Source: Micromonospora lupini str. Lupac 08 | GTDB taxonomy: Bacteria; Actinomycetota; Actinomycetes; Mycobacteriales; Micromonosporaceae | Assembly (NCBI RefSeq): GCF_000297395.2 | Contig: NZ_HF570108.1 | Location: 1-64,000 of the forward strand | DNA length: 64,000 bases | Reading direction: 5' to 3' | In this document: positions 16,936-25,940 of the stretch, in pieces | How the letters are laid out: each line of letters starts with the position of its first letter | How positions within the stretch are numbered: the first letter of the stretch is position 1 | The notes under the pieces: model-generated | The model's input: the letters and a program-made list of their open reading frames with translations, nothing else | The model's database searches: none | What the model was told of the DNA's origin: nothing | Translations under genes and position numbers: made by a program

Positions 16936-17715
16936 ATGAGGGTTCTGGTCACCGGGGCGGGTGGTCGCCTGGGGAGCGACGTGCTGGCGCGGCTGCGCGA
17001 CGACGGGATGAGGGTGCGGGCCAGCAGCCGCCGGCCGCGCACCGGCCCGGACGTGGAGTGGGTCGTGGCCGACCTGGCCACCGGGGACGGGCTCGCCGAG
17101 GCGGTGACCGGGGTGGACGCGGTGCTGCACCTGGCGTCCTCGCCCCGGGGGCGTACCCACCAGGTGGACGTGCTGGGCACCCGTCGGCTGGTGGTGGCCG
17201 CCGCCGCGGCCGGCGTCTCGCACCTGGTCTACATCTCGATCGTCGGGGTGGACCGGGTGCCGATCCCGTACTACCGGCACAAGCTGGCGGCCGAGCAGGT
17301 GGTCGCGGCCGGTCCGGTGCCGTGGTCGGTGCTGCGCGCCACCCAGTTCCCCCAGTTCCTCGACGACCTGCTGGCGACCAGCGCGCGGCTGGGCCCGGTG
17401 CTCGGTGACCGGGCGGTGCTCGCCCAGCCGGTCGACCCCGCCGAGGTGGCCGCCCGGCTCGCGGCACGGCTGGCCGCCGGCCCGCTCGGGGGCATCGAGG
17501 AGTTCGGTGGGCCGCAGGTGCTCCGCTTCGACGAGGCGGTCCGCACCTGGCGGGAGGCGCGGGGGTCACGTCGACGGCTGCTGCCGGTACGGATTCCCGG
17601 CCGGCTCGGCCGCGAGCTGCGCGCCGGTGGGCTGGTCACCGAGGCGCTGCCGCGCGGTGTGCGTACCTGGGCCGACCACCTGTCGGACACGTACGGGGGA
17701 ACCGCGCGGAGATGA
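16936..17715 (+). CDS. NAD(P)-binding SDR-like protein (NmrA/YwnB type)
   Basis: 259 residues. The nucleotide-binding motif VTGAGGRLG is at residues 5-13; DAVLHLASS and an HLVYISIVGVDRVPIPYYRHK segment (the Y-x3-K position) fit atypical or extended SDR proteins that use NAD(P)H to reduce or sense. A run GAGGAGGAGGGG just upstream is the ribosome-binding site that fixes the ATG. No catalytic substrate can be inferred; similar actinobacterial proteins are annotated as NAD(P)H-binding or epimerase-like. It stands alone between a membrane gene and a small membrane gene. Confidence 0.85.
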   Translation: MRVLVTGAGGRLGSDVLARLRDDGMRVRASSRRPRTGPDVEWVVADLATGDGLAEAVTGVDAVLHLASSPRGRTHQVDVLGTRRLVVAAAAAGVSHLVYISIVGVDRVPIPYYRHKLAAEQVVAAGPVPWSVLRATQFPQFLDDLLATSARLGPVLGDRAVLAQPVDPAEVAARLAARLAAGPLGGIEEFGGPQVLRFDEAVRTWREARGSRRRLLPVRIPGRLGRELRAGGLVTEALPRGVRTWADHLSDTYGGTARR

Positions 17716-17752
17716 GAGGGATGCCGGTTCACGTTCGTCTTACGGTGACGCC

Positions 17753-17947
17753 ATGTTCGTTGTCGTCACCACGGTGATCCTCTACGTCTTCGGTTTCGTC
17801 TTCCTCTACGGCGTGATCCGGCTCGGTGTCCGGCACGCGCTGGAGGACCTGGAACTGCAACGGGCCCGAGCCCGACGCGAAGAGGAACTGGCGGCCGCCC
17901 GCGACCGTTCCTTCCTCTCCGACAACGCGTTCCTCGCCGGCAGTTGA
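17753..17947 (+). CDS. small single-pass membrane protein
   Basis: 64 residues: an N-terminal membrane segment (MFVVVTTVILYVFGFVFLYG, residues 1-26) followed by a highly charged helix (LEDLELQRARARREEELAAA) that could form a coiled coil, then a short polar tail. The reading frame upstream is antisense noise, so the ATG at 17753 is chosen; transcription may be nearly leaderless. Function unknown. The stop overlaps an upstream extension of the next gene, but not that gene's chosen start. Confidence 0.6.
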   Translation: MFVVVTTVILYVFGFVFLYGVIRLGVRHALEDLELQRARARREEELAAARDRSFLSDNAFLAGS

Positions 17948-18030
17948 GCCGCGACGCGGAGGTGGTGTCGCGCGACGGCTCGGGAGTCGGCGGGCGATCC
18001 GGCGGCACGGATGCGAGGATCGCACCCGTG

Positions 18031-18579
18031 ATGGGAACGCTGAAGACCGAACCGGCCCGTGCCCGCCTCGATCTGCTCGCCGCCCCGGTGGCGGAGGCCG
18101 TCGCCCAGTGGCCGGCCGACGCGCCGGTGGACGTCGACGACGTGCTTGTCGCGCCGATCGACGCCGACCTCGCCGACACGGCGGCGTTCTGCGAGGCGTA
18201 CGAGGTGGGGCTGGACGTGTCGGCCAACTGTGTCGTGGTGGCCGGGAAACGCGAGGGTGTGGTCCGCTACGCGGCCTGCATCGTGCTCGCCACCACCCGG
18301 GCCGACGTGAACGGCGTGGCCCGGCGGGCGCTGGACGTGCGCAAGGCGAGCTTCGCCCCGATGGCCGACGCGGTCGAGTTGACAGGCATGGAGTACGGCG
18401 GCATCACCCCGATCGGACTGCCGGCCCAGTGGCCGATCCTCGTCGACGCGCGGGTGATCGCCACCCCGCACGTGATCATCGGGTCCGGCGTACGGCACAG
18501 CAAGATCGCGCTGCCGGGGCCGGCGCTTGGCGCGCTGCCCGGCGCGCAGGTGGTGGAGGGCCTGGCCAGGCCGGCCTGA
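18031..18579 (+). CDS. YbaK/EbsC-family aminoacyl-tRNA deacylase
   Basis: 182 residues matching the free-standing YbaK/EbsC editing fold: CVVVAGKREGVVRYAACIVL, then LDVRKASFAPMADAVELTGMEYGGITPIGLP, and the late GSGVRHSKIALPG. Family members hydrolyse mischarged tRNA (Cys- or Ala-tRNA-Pro) in trans. A prolyl-tRNA synthetase with its own insertion domain lies 1.6 kb away, so a proofreading partnership is plausible. The ATG at 18031 (preceded by GTG) is preferred over a longer frame that overlaps the previous gene. The candidate parS site lies just after its stop. Confidence 0.88.
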   Translation: MGTLKTEPARARLDLLAAPVAEAVAQWPADAPVDVDDVLVAPIDADLADTAAFCEAYEVGLDVSANCVVVAGKREGVVRYAACIVLATTRADVNGVARRALDVRKASFAPMADAVELTGMEYGGITPIGLPAQWPILVDARVIATPHVIIGSGVRHSKIALPGPALGALPGAQVVEGLARPA

Positions 18580-18599
18580 CCAGATACCGACATCGATAC

Positions 18600-18615
18600 C
18601 GTTGCACGTGAAACA
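18600..18615. promoter_or_regulatory. candidate parS (ParB-binding) site
   Basis: CGTTGCACGTGAAACA matches the bacterial parS consensus TGTTTCACGTGAAACA at 14 of 16 positions, and the 14-bp core at 13 of 14. It is intergenic, between two convergent genes, and within 20 kb of gyrA, where actinobacterial parS sites cluster around oriC. ParB binding is inferred. Confidence 0.6.
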
Positions 18616-18631
18616 TCGCAGCGGTCGATGG

Positions 18632-19267
18632 TCAGGATGCCGCGGCCTCCCGCTGCTCGACCTCGGCCAGCGCGGCGAGGAGCGTCTCCGTCTCCTGGGC
18701 GCCGCTGACCGCGTACTTCCCCGCCAGCACGAACGTCGGGACGCTCGTGATGCCCAGGTCACGGGCGGCGGCCAGGTCGGCGGCGAGTTCGGCGGTCCGC
18801 TCGTCCGAGTCGAGGAACCGACGGGCGTCCGCGGCGTCCAGGCCGATCCCGCCGGCGACGGCGGCCAGCGCCTCCCGCGAACCGAGGTCGACGCCCTCGG
18901 TGAAGTGCGCCTGGTAGAGGGCCTCCACCATCTCGGCCGTCCGGCCGTGCTCCGTGGCGTAGGCGACCAGGCGGTGCGCGTCGAAGGTGTTCGCGGCCAC
19001 CGCACGGTCGTACTCCAGCCGAAGCCCGTCACCCGCCGCCGCCTGGACCACCCGCGCGACCATCTGCCGGGCGCGCTCCGGGCCGCCGAACTTCTCGGCC
19101 AGCGCGTCGATGACCGGGCGGGGCTCGGACACCGGCGACGGGTCGAGCTGGAACGGCCGGTACCGGACGGTCACCTCGCCGTCGTAGCGGGCGATTGCCT
19201 CGTCCAGTCGGCGCTTGCCGAGGTAGCACCACGGGCAGACGACGTCGGCGTAGATCTCGATCTCCAT
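18632..19267 (-). CDS. DsbA-family oxidoreductase (FrnE-like)
   Basis: 211 residues with a thioredoxin-fold start and the redox motif CPWC at Cys11-Cys14 (EIYADVVCPWCYLGKRRLDEA), a helical insertion, and the cis-Pro loop ITSVPTFVLAGKYAVSGAQ near the end. This is the FrnE / 2-hydroxychromene-isomerase-like branch of DsbA proteins. No signal peptide, so a cytoplasmic dithiol oxidoreductase or isomerase. The start is taken at MEIEIYADV; the longer frame runs antisense-free but overlaps sufE. It lies 20 bases after sufE in the same operon and converges on the YbaK gene. Confidence 0.9.
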   Translation of the reverse strand: MEIEIYADVVCPWCYLGKRRLDEAIARYDGEVTVRYRPFQLDPSPVSEPRPVIDALAEKFGGPERARQMVARVVQAAAGDGLRLEYDRAVAANTFDAHRLVAYATEHGRTAEMVEALYQAHFTEGVDLGSREALAAVAGGIGLDAADARRFLDSDERTAELAADLAAARDLGITSVPTFVLAGKYAVSGAQETETLLAALAEVEQREAAAS

Positions 19268-19287
19268 GATCGGTGGCAACTGCCCGC

Positions 19288-19716
19288 TCAGTCGAGTTGT
19301 TCCCGGACCTGCCGCTTGAGCCGGCCCAGGATCGCGGTGCCGCCGCGCACCCGGAGCGGGCTGATCGCCTGGGCCAGGCCCATCCGCTGGTAGAGGTCGT
19401 CCGGCACGGCCAGCACCTCCTCGGCGCTCGCGCCGGCCAGACCTTCGGCGAGGATCCCGGCGAACGCCCGGGTGGTGGGCGCCTCCGGTGGGCAGTCGAA
19501 CAGGGTCTCGACAGTCCCCTCCGGCGTCACCCGGGCGCGCAGGAAGAACGCGGTCTGGCACTCGGGCACCTGCTCCATACCCTCGTGCCCGGCGGCGTCG
19601 GCGGGCAGCGGCGGGATGACGTCGGCGTACTCCAGCAGCATCTCCAGCACCAGGTCGCGTGGCGCGGCGGCGAACTCGTCGACGATCTCGGCCAGTCGGG
19701 CCGGCATGTCAGCCAT
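19288..19716 (-). CDS. sufE: SufE-family cysteine desulfuration protein
   Basis: 142 residues, normal for SufE. The sulfur-accepting cysteine is Cys53 in VPECQTAFFL, followed by the conserved ETLFDCPPEAPTTRAFAGIL and the C-terminal LSPLR-like stretch (AISPLRVRGGTAIL). SufE takes persulfide sulfur from a cysteine desulfurase such as SufS and passes it to the Fe-S scaffold. No suf operon is in the window, so it is a detached copy, as is common in actinobacteria where it often sits near a rhodanese; a rhodanese (sseA) is present 8 kb away. Operon order is CBS gene, sufE, DsbA-like gene. Confidence 0.92.
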   Translation of the reverse strand: MADMPARLAEIVDEFAAAPRDLVLEMLLEYADVIPPLPADAAGHEGMEQVPECQTAFFLRARVTPEGTVETLFDCPPEAPTTRAFAGILAEGLAGASAEEVLAVPDDLYQRMGLAQAISPLRVRGGTAILGRLKRQVREQLD

Positions 19717-19742
19717 GTGTCGAGGCTACCGCCGGCCCATTC

Positions 19743-20168
19743 CTAGACCGTCGGCGACTGTTCGCTGATCTCGCTCAACGCGCTGGTCGGATCGAGCTGC
19801 ATGGCCAGGTCACCGAGCGAGACGATCCCCACCAGCTTGCGGTCGCTGTCGCAGACCAGCACCCGGCGGATGCCCCGGTCGCGCATGAGAGCCGCAGCCT
19901 CACCCGCCGTGCAGTGCTGCTCGATCATGACCACCTCGCGGGTGACTATCGAACCGATGGTGGTGGCCGCCGGTGAGCTGTTCTCGGCCACCGCCCGCAC
20001 CACGATGTCGCGGTCGGTGAGCATGCCGGCCAGGGTGGCGCCGTCGGTGACCACCACGTCGCCGATGTCCGCCTCCTTCATCACCCTGGCCGCCTCGTCC
20101 AGGGTGGTCTCCGCCGACAGGTACACGACCTGCTTGGTCATCACGTCGCTGACCCGGTAACCGGTCAT
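19743..20168 (-). CDS. stand-alone two-CBS-domain protein
   Basis: 141 residues, a single Bateman module: CBS1 about residues 7-60 (MTKQVVYLSAETTLDEAARVM to MLTDRDIVVR), CBS2 about 72-125 (REVVMIEQHCTAGEAA to LVGIVSLGDLA). It probably binds adenosine nucleotides; no effector domain is attached. Start at MTGYRVSDV because GGAGG lies six bases upstream; a 17-codon longer frame has no such site. First gene of a likely three-gene operon with sufE and the DsbA-like gene, and 56 bases downstream of proS. Architecture matches the protein at 8244-8663. Confidence 0.9.
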   Translation of the reverse strand: MTGYRVSDVMTKQVVYLSAETTLDEAARVMKEADIGDVVVTDGATLAGMLTDRDIVVRAVAENSSPAATTIGSIVTREVVMIEQHCTAGEAAALMRDRGIRRVLVCDSDRKLVGIVSLGDLAMQLDPTSALSEISEQSPTV

Positions 20169-20224
20169 GAGATCCTCCGAAGACGTAACACCCGATCCGA
20201 CTGCACTACCCCGTGACACGGTGG

Positions 20225-21994
20225 CTACACCAGGTTCGCACGCTCCCGCCGGGCCTCGTCGACGATCCGCTCCACCACAGCGTCCACCGGCAGCTCCGCG
20301 CGCCCGTCGCCGGCCCGCTCGCGCAACTCCACGTACCCGTCGGCCAGTCGTCGGCCGACCACGACGGTGCGCGGGATGCCGATCAGCTCCGCGTCGGTGA
20401 ACTTCACCCCGGCCGAGACGTGCGTCCGGTCGTCGACAAGCACCCGCAGGCCGGCGGCGGCCAGGCGCCCGCCGAGGTCCAGCGCCGCGTCGAGCTGCGG
20501 GCCCTTGCCGGCGACCACCAGGTGTACGTCACACGGCGCGACCGCCGCAGGCCAGCAGAGTCCCCGCTCGTCGTGGTGCTGCTCGGCGATGGCCGCGACC
20601 GCCCGGGAGATCCCGATGCCGTAGCAGCCCATGGTGGGCCGCACCGGCTTGCCGGCGGGCCCGAGCACGTCGACAGCGAACGCGTCGGTGTACCGGCGAC
20701 CGAGCTGGAAGATGTGCCCGATCTCGATGCCCCGTCGGATGGTCAGCTCGCCGTCGCCGCAGTCGGGGCACCTGTCGCCGGCGCGCACCTCGGCCGCCTC
20801 CACCGTGCCGTCGGGCGTGAAGTCCCGCCCGCACACCACGCCCGTCGCATGTCGACCCGCCTCGTTCGCCCCGGTCAGCCACGCGGAGCCGGTCACCACG
20901 CGCGGATCGACCAGGTAGCGGATGCCCAGCTTGCCGAGCAGCTGCGGACCGATGTACCCGCGCACCAGCTCCGGATGCTCGGCCCACTCGTCGAAGACCG
21001 CCACCTGGGCCGGCTCCAGCGCGGCGGTGAGCCGCTTCAGGTCGACCTCCCGGTCACCGGGCAGCCCGACCACCAGGAGTTCGGCCCGCTCGGCACCCGG
21101 CCGACGAACGGTCAACACCACGTTCTTCAGGGTGTCGGCGGCGCTCCAGTCGTCCCGGTCACCGAGCCGGCGGGCGTTCGCCACCTCGACCAGGCTGGCG
21201 ATCGTCGCGGTCTCGGGGGTGTCGTGCACCTCGGCCGGCGGCGCGGCGGTGGGGTCGCCGGCGGCGGGCGCCCGGGTGACGACGGCCTCGGTGTTGGCCG
21301 CGTAGTCGCAGGCGGTGCAGCCGACGAACGTGTCCTCACCGATCGGGGTCGCGGCCAGGAACTCCTCCGACGCCGAGCCGCCCATCGCGCCGGACATCGC
21401 GTGCACCACCGTGTGGTCCAGGCCCAGCCGGTCGAAGATCCGCTGGTACGCCGCCCGGTGCCGGGCGTACGCGTCCCGCAGCCCCGCCTCGTCCAGGTCG
21501 AACGAGTACGCGTCCTTCATCAGGAACTCCCGTCCGCGCAGCAGGCCGGCCCGGGGCCGCGCCTCGTCGCGGAACTTCGTCTGCACCTGGAACAACGTCA
21601 CCGGAAAATCCCGGTACGAGGTGAACAGGTCCTTGACCAGCAGCGCGGCCATCTCCTCGTGGGTGGGCGCCAGCAGGTGTTCGGCGCCGCGCCGGTCGGC
21701 GAGGGTGAAGAGGAGATCGCCGTACTCCGTCCACCGGCCACTGGTCCGGTAGGGCTCGGCGGGCAGCAGTGCCGGGAAATGCACCTCCTGGTCGCCGATC
21801 GCGACCAGCTCGGCACGTACCACCTCGGTGATCCGGTCCAGCACCAGCTTGCCCAGCGGCAGCCACGTGTAGCCGCCCGGTGCGGCGCGACGGATGTAGC
21901 CGGCGCGCAGCAGCAGCCGATGGCTCGGCACCTCCGCGTCGGCCGGATCCTCGCGCAGGGTCCGCAGCAACAGGGTCGACATGCGTAGCAGCAT
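20225..21994 (-). CDS. proS: prolyl-tRNA synthetase (bacterial type)
   Basis: 589 residues. It charges tRNA-Pro with proline in the cytoplasm. Class II motifs are present: motif 1 ([15 protein letters not shown]), motif 2 ([27 protein letters not shown]) and motif 3 ([17 protein letters not shown]), followed by the C-terminal anticodon-binding domain. The roughly 180-residue insertion between motifs 2 and 3 is the INS editing domain that removes mischarged Ala. The start [16 protein letters not shown] is the family's usual actinobacterial N-terminus. A free-standing YbaK-type deacylase is close by. Confidence 0.97.
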   Translation of the reverse strand: MLLRMSTLLLRTLREDPADAEVPSHRLLLRAGYIRRAAPGGYTWLPLGKLVLDRITEVVRAELVAIGDQEVHFPALLPAEPYRTSGRWTEYGDLLFTLADRRGAEHLLAPTHEEMAALLVKDLFTSYRDFPVTLFQVQTKFRDEARPRAGLLRGREFLMKDAYSFDLDEAGLRDAYARHRAAYQRIFDRLGLDHTVVHAMSGAMGGSASEEFLAATPIGEDTFVGCTACDYAANTEAVVTRAPAAGDPTAAPPAEVHDTPETATIASLVEVANARRLGDRDDWSAADTLKNVVLTVRRPGAERAELLVVGLPGDREVDLKRLTAALEPAQVAVFDEWAEHPELVRGYIGPQLLGKLGIRYLVDPRVVTGSAWLTGANEAGRHATGVVCGRDFTPDGTVEAAEVRAGDRCPDCGDGELTIRRGIEIGHIFQLGRRYTDAFAVDVLGPAGKPVRPTMGCYGIGISRAVAAIAEQHHDERGLCWPAAVAPCDVHLVVAGKGPQLDAALDLGGRLAAAGLRVLVDDRTHVSAGVKFTDAELIGIPRTVVVGRRLADGYVELRERAGDGRAELPVDAVVERIVDEARRERANLV

Positions 21995-22073
21995 TCGCGC
22001 AGATTAGTACCGCGAGTCCCGGTCCGACGATCCAATTCGGCCGCGCCTGCCCGACGGCAGGTTGCCGCTGGAG

Positions 22074-23276
22074 TCACCGGACGCCGGGGAGGCGGCCCTC
22101 GCAGCGGACGTCCGGGTCCGCCAGCGGGCGCCGGGGCATCATCCAGTTCAGCGCGGTCTCCTCCACCGGCCAGCCGCGCACCGACACCAGGCTGTACGGA
22201 ACCGCCGCCGGTTGTGGGCAGAGGACCTGCGACTCGACCCACCCGTTGGGCAGGAACCGCACCGTGGCGGTCCGGTCCAGCACGATCGTCGACGTGTCGG
22301 TCACCGCGATGAGCGCGCCGAGCACCACCTCCCGGCCGCCGTCGGCGGACGGCGGGCCGTCCGGTGTCGGGGTCCCGCCGTTCCGCGGGACGTCCGGGAT
22401 CGTGACGCCCGGGGCCGGGCCGCCCGGCGTTGTCGAGGCCGCGACTTCCGGGGTCGTCGCGGCCGACTCCTTCGGGACCACCTCCACCGCGGCGGTGGGC
22501 AGTAGCGGCACCCGGAGGAAGACCGCGCCCATCACCACCGGGAGCACTGCGGCAACCGTGAACGCCAGACCGTGGGTGAGCGTCGGGGCGATCCAGCCGG
22601 GAATCGGGCCGGTGAGCACCATGGTGGCGGCGGGCGGCACCGCCAGCAGCGCGGCGGTGGCCACCTCGCCATCCTGGAACGCCGCCCAGATCGCGGGGCC
22701 CAGCACGGTGTACGCCACGACCGCCGCCGCCAGCGGCAGGGCCACGCTGACCACCAGGATCCTGGTCGGCTGGTCAGGATGCAGGTAGCGGGTGCGCAGC
22801 GCGAGCAGCCAGAGGCCGAGCATCAACAGCGACGGCAGGAAGCGGAGCTGCCAGGTGAGCGCCCCCAGCGCGACCGCCGCGGTGATCACCCAACCGGGGG
22901 TACGAGCCGTCCCGGAGGCCAGGAGTGACCGTTCCGGGTCGAACCGGTCCGGAGCACTGAGCCGGAGCAGTCGACCGAGGACGCCAAAGGCGAGCACGAC
23001 CACGGGAAACGCCCACACCAGGGCGATCAGCAGGGCGCTGAGCAGGCCGAGCGGGCTGACGTACTGGACCAGCAGCAGCATCGTGGACATGTCCTGCTGA
23101 CTGAGCTGCCAGAGTCGCAGCACCAGGAGCAGGACGGGAAAGGTGGGAAGGAGGGTCAGCAGCCACTGCTGCGCCTGCCGCGCCCCCGCCATCCGACGCG
23201 GGCGGCCGGTCCTGTCGGAGGTGGTGGTGATCCGGGGTGCGCCGGGGGTGGTAGCGCGATCCTCTCCCACGGCCAC
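22074..23276 (-). CDS. polytopic membrane protein with soluble C-terminal domain
   Basis: 400 residues from a GTG at 23276 with GGAGG eight bases upstream. About seven or eight membrane segments occupy residues 35-280 (among them WLLTLLPTFPVLLLVLRLW and the VVVLAFGVLGRLL region); a Pro/Thr-rich linker follows, then a 95-residue soluble domain (DTSTIVLDRTATVRFLPNGW, VLCPQPAAVPYSLVSV). I do not recognise the family. Its first 121 bases overlap the 3' end of the solute-binding-protein gene in another frame, so the two are co-transcribed and probably act together; the protein could transduce or use the ligand signal. Confidence 0.7.
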   Translation of the reverse strand: MAVGEDRATTPGAPRITTTSDRTGRPRRMAGARQAQQWLLTLLPTFPVLLLVLRLWQLSQQDMSTMLLLVQYVSPLGLLSALLIALVWAFPVVVLAFGVLGRLLRLSAPDRFDPERSLLASGTARTPGWVITAAVALGALTWQLRFLPSLLMLGLWLLALRTRYLHPDQPTRILVVSVALPLAAAVVAYTVLGPAIWAAFQDGEVATAALLAVPPAATMVLTGPIPGWIAPTLTHGLAFTVAAVLPVVMGAVFLRVPLLPTAAVEVVPKESAATTPEVAASTTPGGPAPGVTIPDVPRNGGTPTPDGPPSADGGREVVLGALIAVTDTSTIVLDRTATVRFLPNGWVESQVLCPQPAAVPYSLVSVRGWPVEETALNWMMPRRPLADPDVRCEGRLPGVR

Positions 23277-24337
23277 TGTCGCACCTCCACCTTCCTCGGA
23301 TCGGGTTGCTGCTGTTCCGCGACCGGCTGCGGGAGGTTGTATTCCTGCTGCCATCGGAGGTTGGCGTTGTACGCGTTCTCCCACGTCGAGTTGTTCTCGT
23401 CCATGGCCGACTCGTAGAGCGCGAGGTCGACCAGGTCGCGCAGCGCCTTGTTGGGGCCGGTGTTGACACCCCACCGCTCCCGCGGGGACGAGCCGATGTC
23501 CCAGTGCTTGAGTGGCTTCACGTTCTTCAGCAGGACCGGGAAGCGTTGGCCGTCGACACCCGCCCGGTCCCCGGTGACGAAGCCGGCGAGGATCGCCGCG
23601 TCGGTGGTGACCGCCTCCACCTTGCCGTCGTACATCTCCTGGAAGCACTCGCTGATCCGGTTGCGGCCCACCGGCTTCGCGCCGGCCTCAGCGAGCCGCT
23701 GGATCGACGTCGAGGTGGTGAGCGAGCAGACCGTCCGTCCGGCCAGATCCTCCAGGCTGCTCACCTGGTCCTTGAAGCTCTCCAAGGTCACCACCGACTG
23801 CTCCGTGTGCAGGTAGGACGCGGAGAAGACGGCACCTTCCTCCTCGCGCTTCGCGTTGATGCTGTACGAGGCGATGACCAGGTCGACGGTGACGAAGCCG
23901 TCATTGTCCCGGGCCTGCCGGCGGGCCCGGTCCTCGCTCTCGATCGGCAGGAACCGCACCTGGGAGTGGTCGAAGCCGAGATACCCCGCGATCATGTACG
24001 CGATGTCGACGTCGAAGCCCTTCCAGGTGTTGTTCGGCAGCTTCAGCGAGATGCCGGGCTGGTCGTCCTTCACGCCGATGACGAGCTGCTGCTTCCCCTT
24101 GAGATGGGCGTCCTCCAGCAACTGGTCCCGGGTCGGCGGGCCCATCGCGAGGACGATCGGGACCAGGGCTGCCGCCAGGACTGCCAGCGCGACGATGAGC
24201 CCCACGAGTCGGATCTGACGGGTCCGTGCGGTGCGCGGCGACGGGGGTGCCGCGGGGGCCGGCCCGGCGGGGCTCGGCTCGCTTGCCTGACTCAACTGGG
24301 CCCTCCCCACAGCGCGGTCCGGTGACCGGCCTCCCAT
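23156..24337 (-). CDS. membrane-tethered solute-binding protein (SBP_bac_3, glutamate/amino-acid type)
   Basis: 393 residues. A Pro/Ala-rich cytoplasmic N-terminus, a single membrane anchor at about residues 42-66 (IRLVGLIVALAVLAAALVPIV), then a periplasmic-binding-protein type-II fold: LVIGVKDDQPGISLKLPNNTWKGFDVDIAYMIA split across lobe 1, the DLVIASYSIN and DLAGRTVC segments, and the DAAILAGF hinge. This is the glutamate/polar amino-acid binding family. It lacks a lipobox, and no ABC permease or ATPase is nearby; its partner appears to be the overlapping membrane protein. The start MGGRSPDRAV is preferred; the last 40 residues look unstructured. Confidence 0.85.
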   Translation of the reverse strand: MGGRSPDRAVGRAQLSQASEPSPAGPAPAAPPSPRTARTRQIRLVGLIVALAVLAAALVPIVLAMGPPTRDQLLEDAHLKGKQQLVIGVKDDQPGISLKLPNNTWKGFDVDIAYMIAGYLGFDHSQVRFLPIESEDRARRQARDNDGFVTVDLVIASYSINAKREEEGAVFSASYLHTEQSVVTLESFKDQVSSLEDLAGRTVCSLTTSTSIQRLAEAGAKPVGRNRISECFQEMYDGKVEAVTTDAAILAGFVTGDRAGVDGQRFPVLLKNVKPLKHWDIGSSPRERWGVNTGPNKALRDLVDLALYESAMDENNSTWENAYNANLRWQQEYNLPQPVAEQQQPDPRKVEVRQWPWERIALPPPAHPGSPPPPTGPAARVGWRGRGRRSSGC

Positions 24338-24555
24338 TGTGGGGCCTGAATGCGAGCCACGACACTCCGCCACCAGCCGGATAGACGACTGCTCCACGTT
24401 CGCTCTCGATCACGGCACCTCCCGAGCTGGGCAGGTCCGACCACCGAGGCCCAACGTCGATCAAGTGCGATCCGCCACGTCGCCGGATCGGGGCGTCGTC
24501 GGCCGTGGCCGCGGTGGAAGACTGGTCGCCGCAGGCAACGGGTGAGGGAGGCGCG

Positions 24556-25323
24556 GTGCGCTGGCGCAGTTTTGTCGCGGTCGGGGACAGCTTCACCGAG
24601 GGTATGGACGACGCGTACCCGGACGGCACCTACCGGGGCTGGGCGGATCTGGTGGCGACCCGCCTCGCCGCCGATGCCGGCCCCGACTTCCGGTACGCGA
24701 ACCTGGCCATCCGGGGACGGCTCTTCCCCAGCGTGGTGGCCGAGCAGGTGCCCTCCGCGGTGGCCATGAGGCCCGATCTGATCAGCTTCGCGGCCGGCGG
24801 CAACGACGTGCTGCGGCGCACCTTCGACCCGGCCACGTTGGTGTCCCGCTTCGACGAGGTCGTCCGGCAGCTGCGCTCGGGTGGCGCGGACGTGCTGCTG
24901 TTCCGATTCGCGGACGTCATGGCACGGCTGCCGGGCCAACGTCTCGTCGCGCCCCGGGTGGAGCTGCTCAACCAGGCGGTCGGTGAGACCGCCGAGCGGC
25001 ACGGCGCCATCCTGGTCGACCTGTACGCCGACGACACCTTCCTCAACCCGATGCTCTGGAGCACCGACCGGCTGCACCTCTCCCCGGCCGGGCACCGCCG
25101 GGTCGCCGGGCAGGTGCTGAACGCGCTCGGTGTGGGCTGCGACGAGGAGTGGCTGATGGTTCCGCCGCACCCGGCGCCGTCGCCGTGGCTCGCCGCCCGC
25201 GCCGCCGACCTGCGGTGGGCCGGTCAGCACCTCGCTCCCTGGGTGAAGCGGCGGCTGACCGGTCGGTCGTCCGGCGACACGGTGACGGCGAAGCGTCCGC
25301 ACCTCGGCCCGCTCGTCGACTGA
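24556..25323 (+). CDS. SGNH/GDSL hydrolase
   Basis: 255 residues. Block I is VGDSFTEGMDD with the nucleophile Ser12, block III is GGNDV, and block V is the catalytic Asp/His pair DRLHLSPAGH. Family members are esterases or lipases acting on acyl or acetyl esters. No signal peptide, so probably cytoplasmic. GTG start with GGGAGG upstream; the reading frame extends a little further but without a start site. The next gene begins two bases after its stop, so they form an operon. Confidence 0.92.
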   Translation: MRWRSFVAVGDSFTEGMDDAYPDGTYRGWADLVATRLAADAGPDFRYANLAIRGRLFPSVVAEQVPSAVAMRPDLISFAAGGNDVLRRTFDPATLVSRFDEVVRQLRSGGADVLLFRFADVMARLPGQRLVAPRVELLNQAVGETAERHGAILVDLYADDTFLNPMLWSTDRLHLSPAGHRRVAGQVLNALGVGCDEEWLMVPPHPAPSPWLAARAADLRWAGQHLAPWVKRRLTGRSSGDTVTAKRPHLGPLVD

Positions 25324-25325
25324 GC

Positions 25326-25772
25326 GTGCTCACTCTGCACATCGCGCCGCTGCTCCGGCGCGCCCCGGGCGACGAGCCGGTACCGGGCCAGGCCGTGCTG
25401 GTCGGCGACGACCGGGTCGAGGCCGTGGGTCCGCTGACCGAGCTGACCGAGGCGTACGCGGCTGTGCGGGTACGCCGCTGGCCGGGCGTGCTGGGTCCGG
25501 GCCTGCTGCACGACGGCCCGCTGCCGACGGCGCCCACCCCGCGCGAGCGGGTGCACGCGCTGCTGCGGCAGGGGGTGACGGCGGTGCTGGCCGAGCACCT
25601 GGCCGACCCGTCGCTGCGGGCCGCCGTCGACCGGAGCGACCTGCTGGTGCTGCCCACCGCCGTGGCGCCGACGCTGCGTCCGGACGGGCGGGCCGACCTC
25701 GCGGTGCACGACGTCGACGGCGTCTGCCTGGTGACAGTGGTCGCCGGTCGGATCGTCCACCGTCGCGCCTGA
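25326..25772 (+). CDS. imidazolonepropionase-like (amidohydrolase N-domain) protein
   Basis: 148 residues that resemble only the composite beta-sandwich part of amidohydrolases: LTLHIAPLLRRAPGD, AVLVGDDRVEAVGPLTEL, and the closing DGVCLVTVVAGRIVHRR strand. The metal-binding HxH motif and the rest of the TIM barrel are absent, so it cannot be a normal amidohydrolase. Similar short proteins are called imidazolonepropionase-like domain proteins in streptomycetes. Start GTG two bases after the SGNH hydrolase stop, implying translational coupling. Role unknown. Confidence 0.75.
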   Translation: MLTLHIAPLLRRAPGDEPVPGQAVLVGDDRVEAVGPLTELTEAYAAVRVRRWPGVLGPGLLHDGPLPTAPTPRERVHALLRQGVTAVLAEHLADPSLRAAVDRSDLLVLPTAVAPTLRPDGRADLAVHDVDGVCLVTVVAGRIVHRRA

Positions 25773-25878
25773 GCGCGCCGCATCCGACTTCCGTGACGCG
25801 GGACGCGCGCCCGGCTGTCCCCACCAGGGCGTTCCCGACCGTGGCGCGGTAACGGGGTCGCCGAGTGTCCTTCCCGGT

Positions 25879-25896
25879 GGATAGCATCCGCTATCC
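25879..25896. promoter_or_regulatory. 18-bp inverted repeat upstream of a secreted protein gene
   Basis: GGATAGC-ATCC-GCTATCC, perfect 7-bp arms, 45 bases before the ATG at 25941. It could be an operator or a small mRNA hairpin. Confidence 0.4.
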
Positions 25897-25940
25897 CCGA
25901 CGATCGAGCACGGGGACAATCGGGGAAAGGTGGATGAGGG

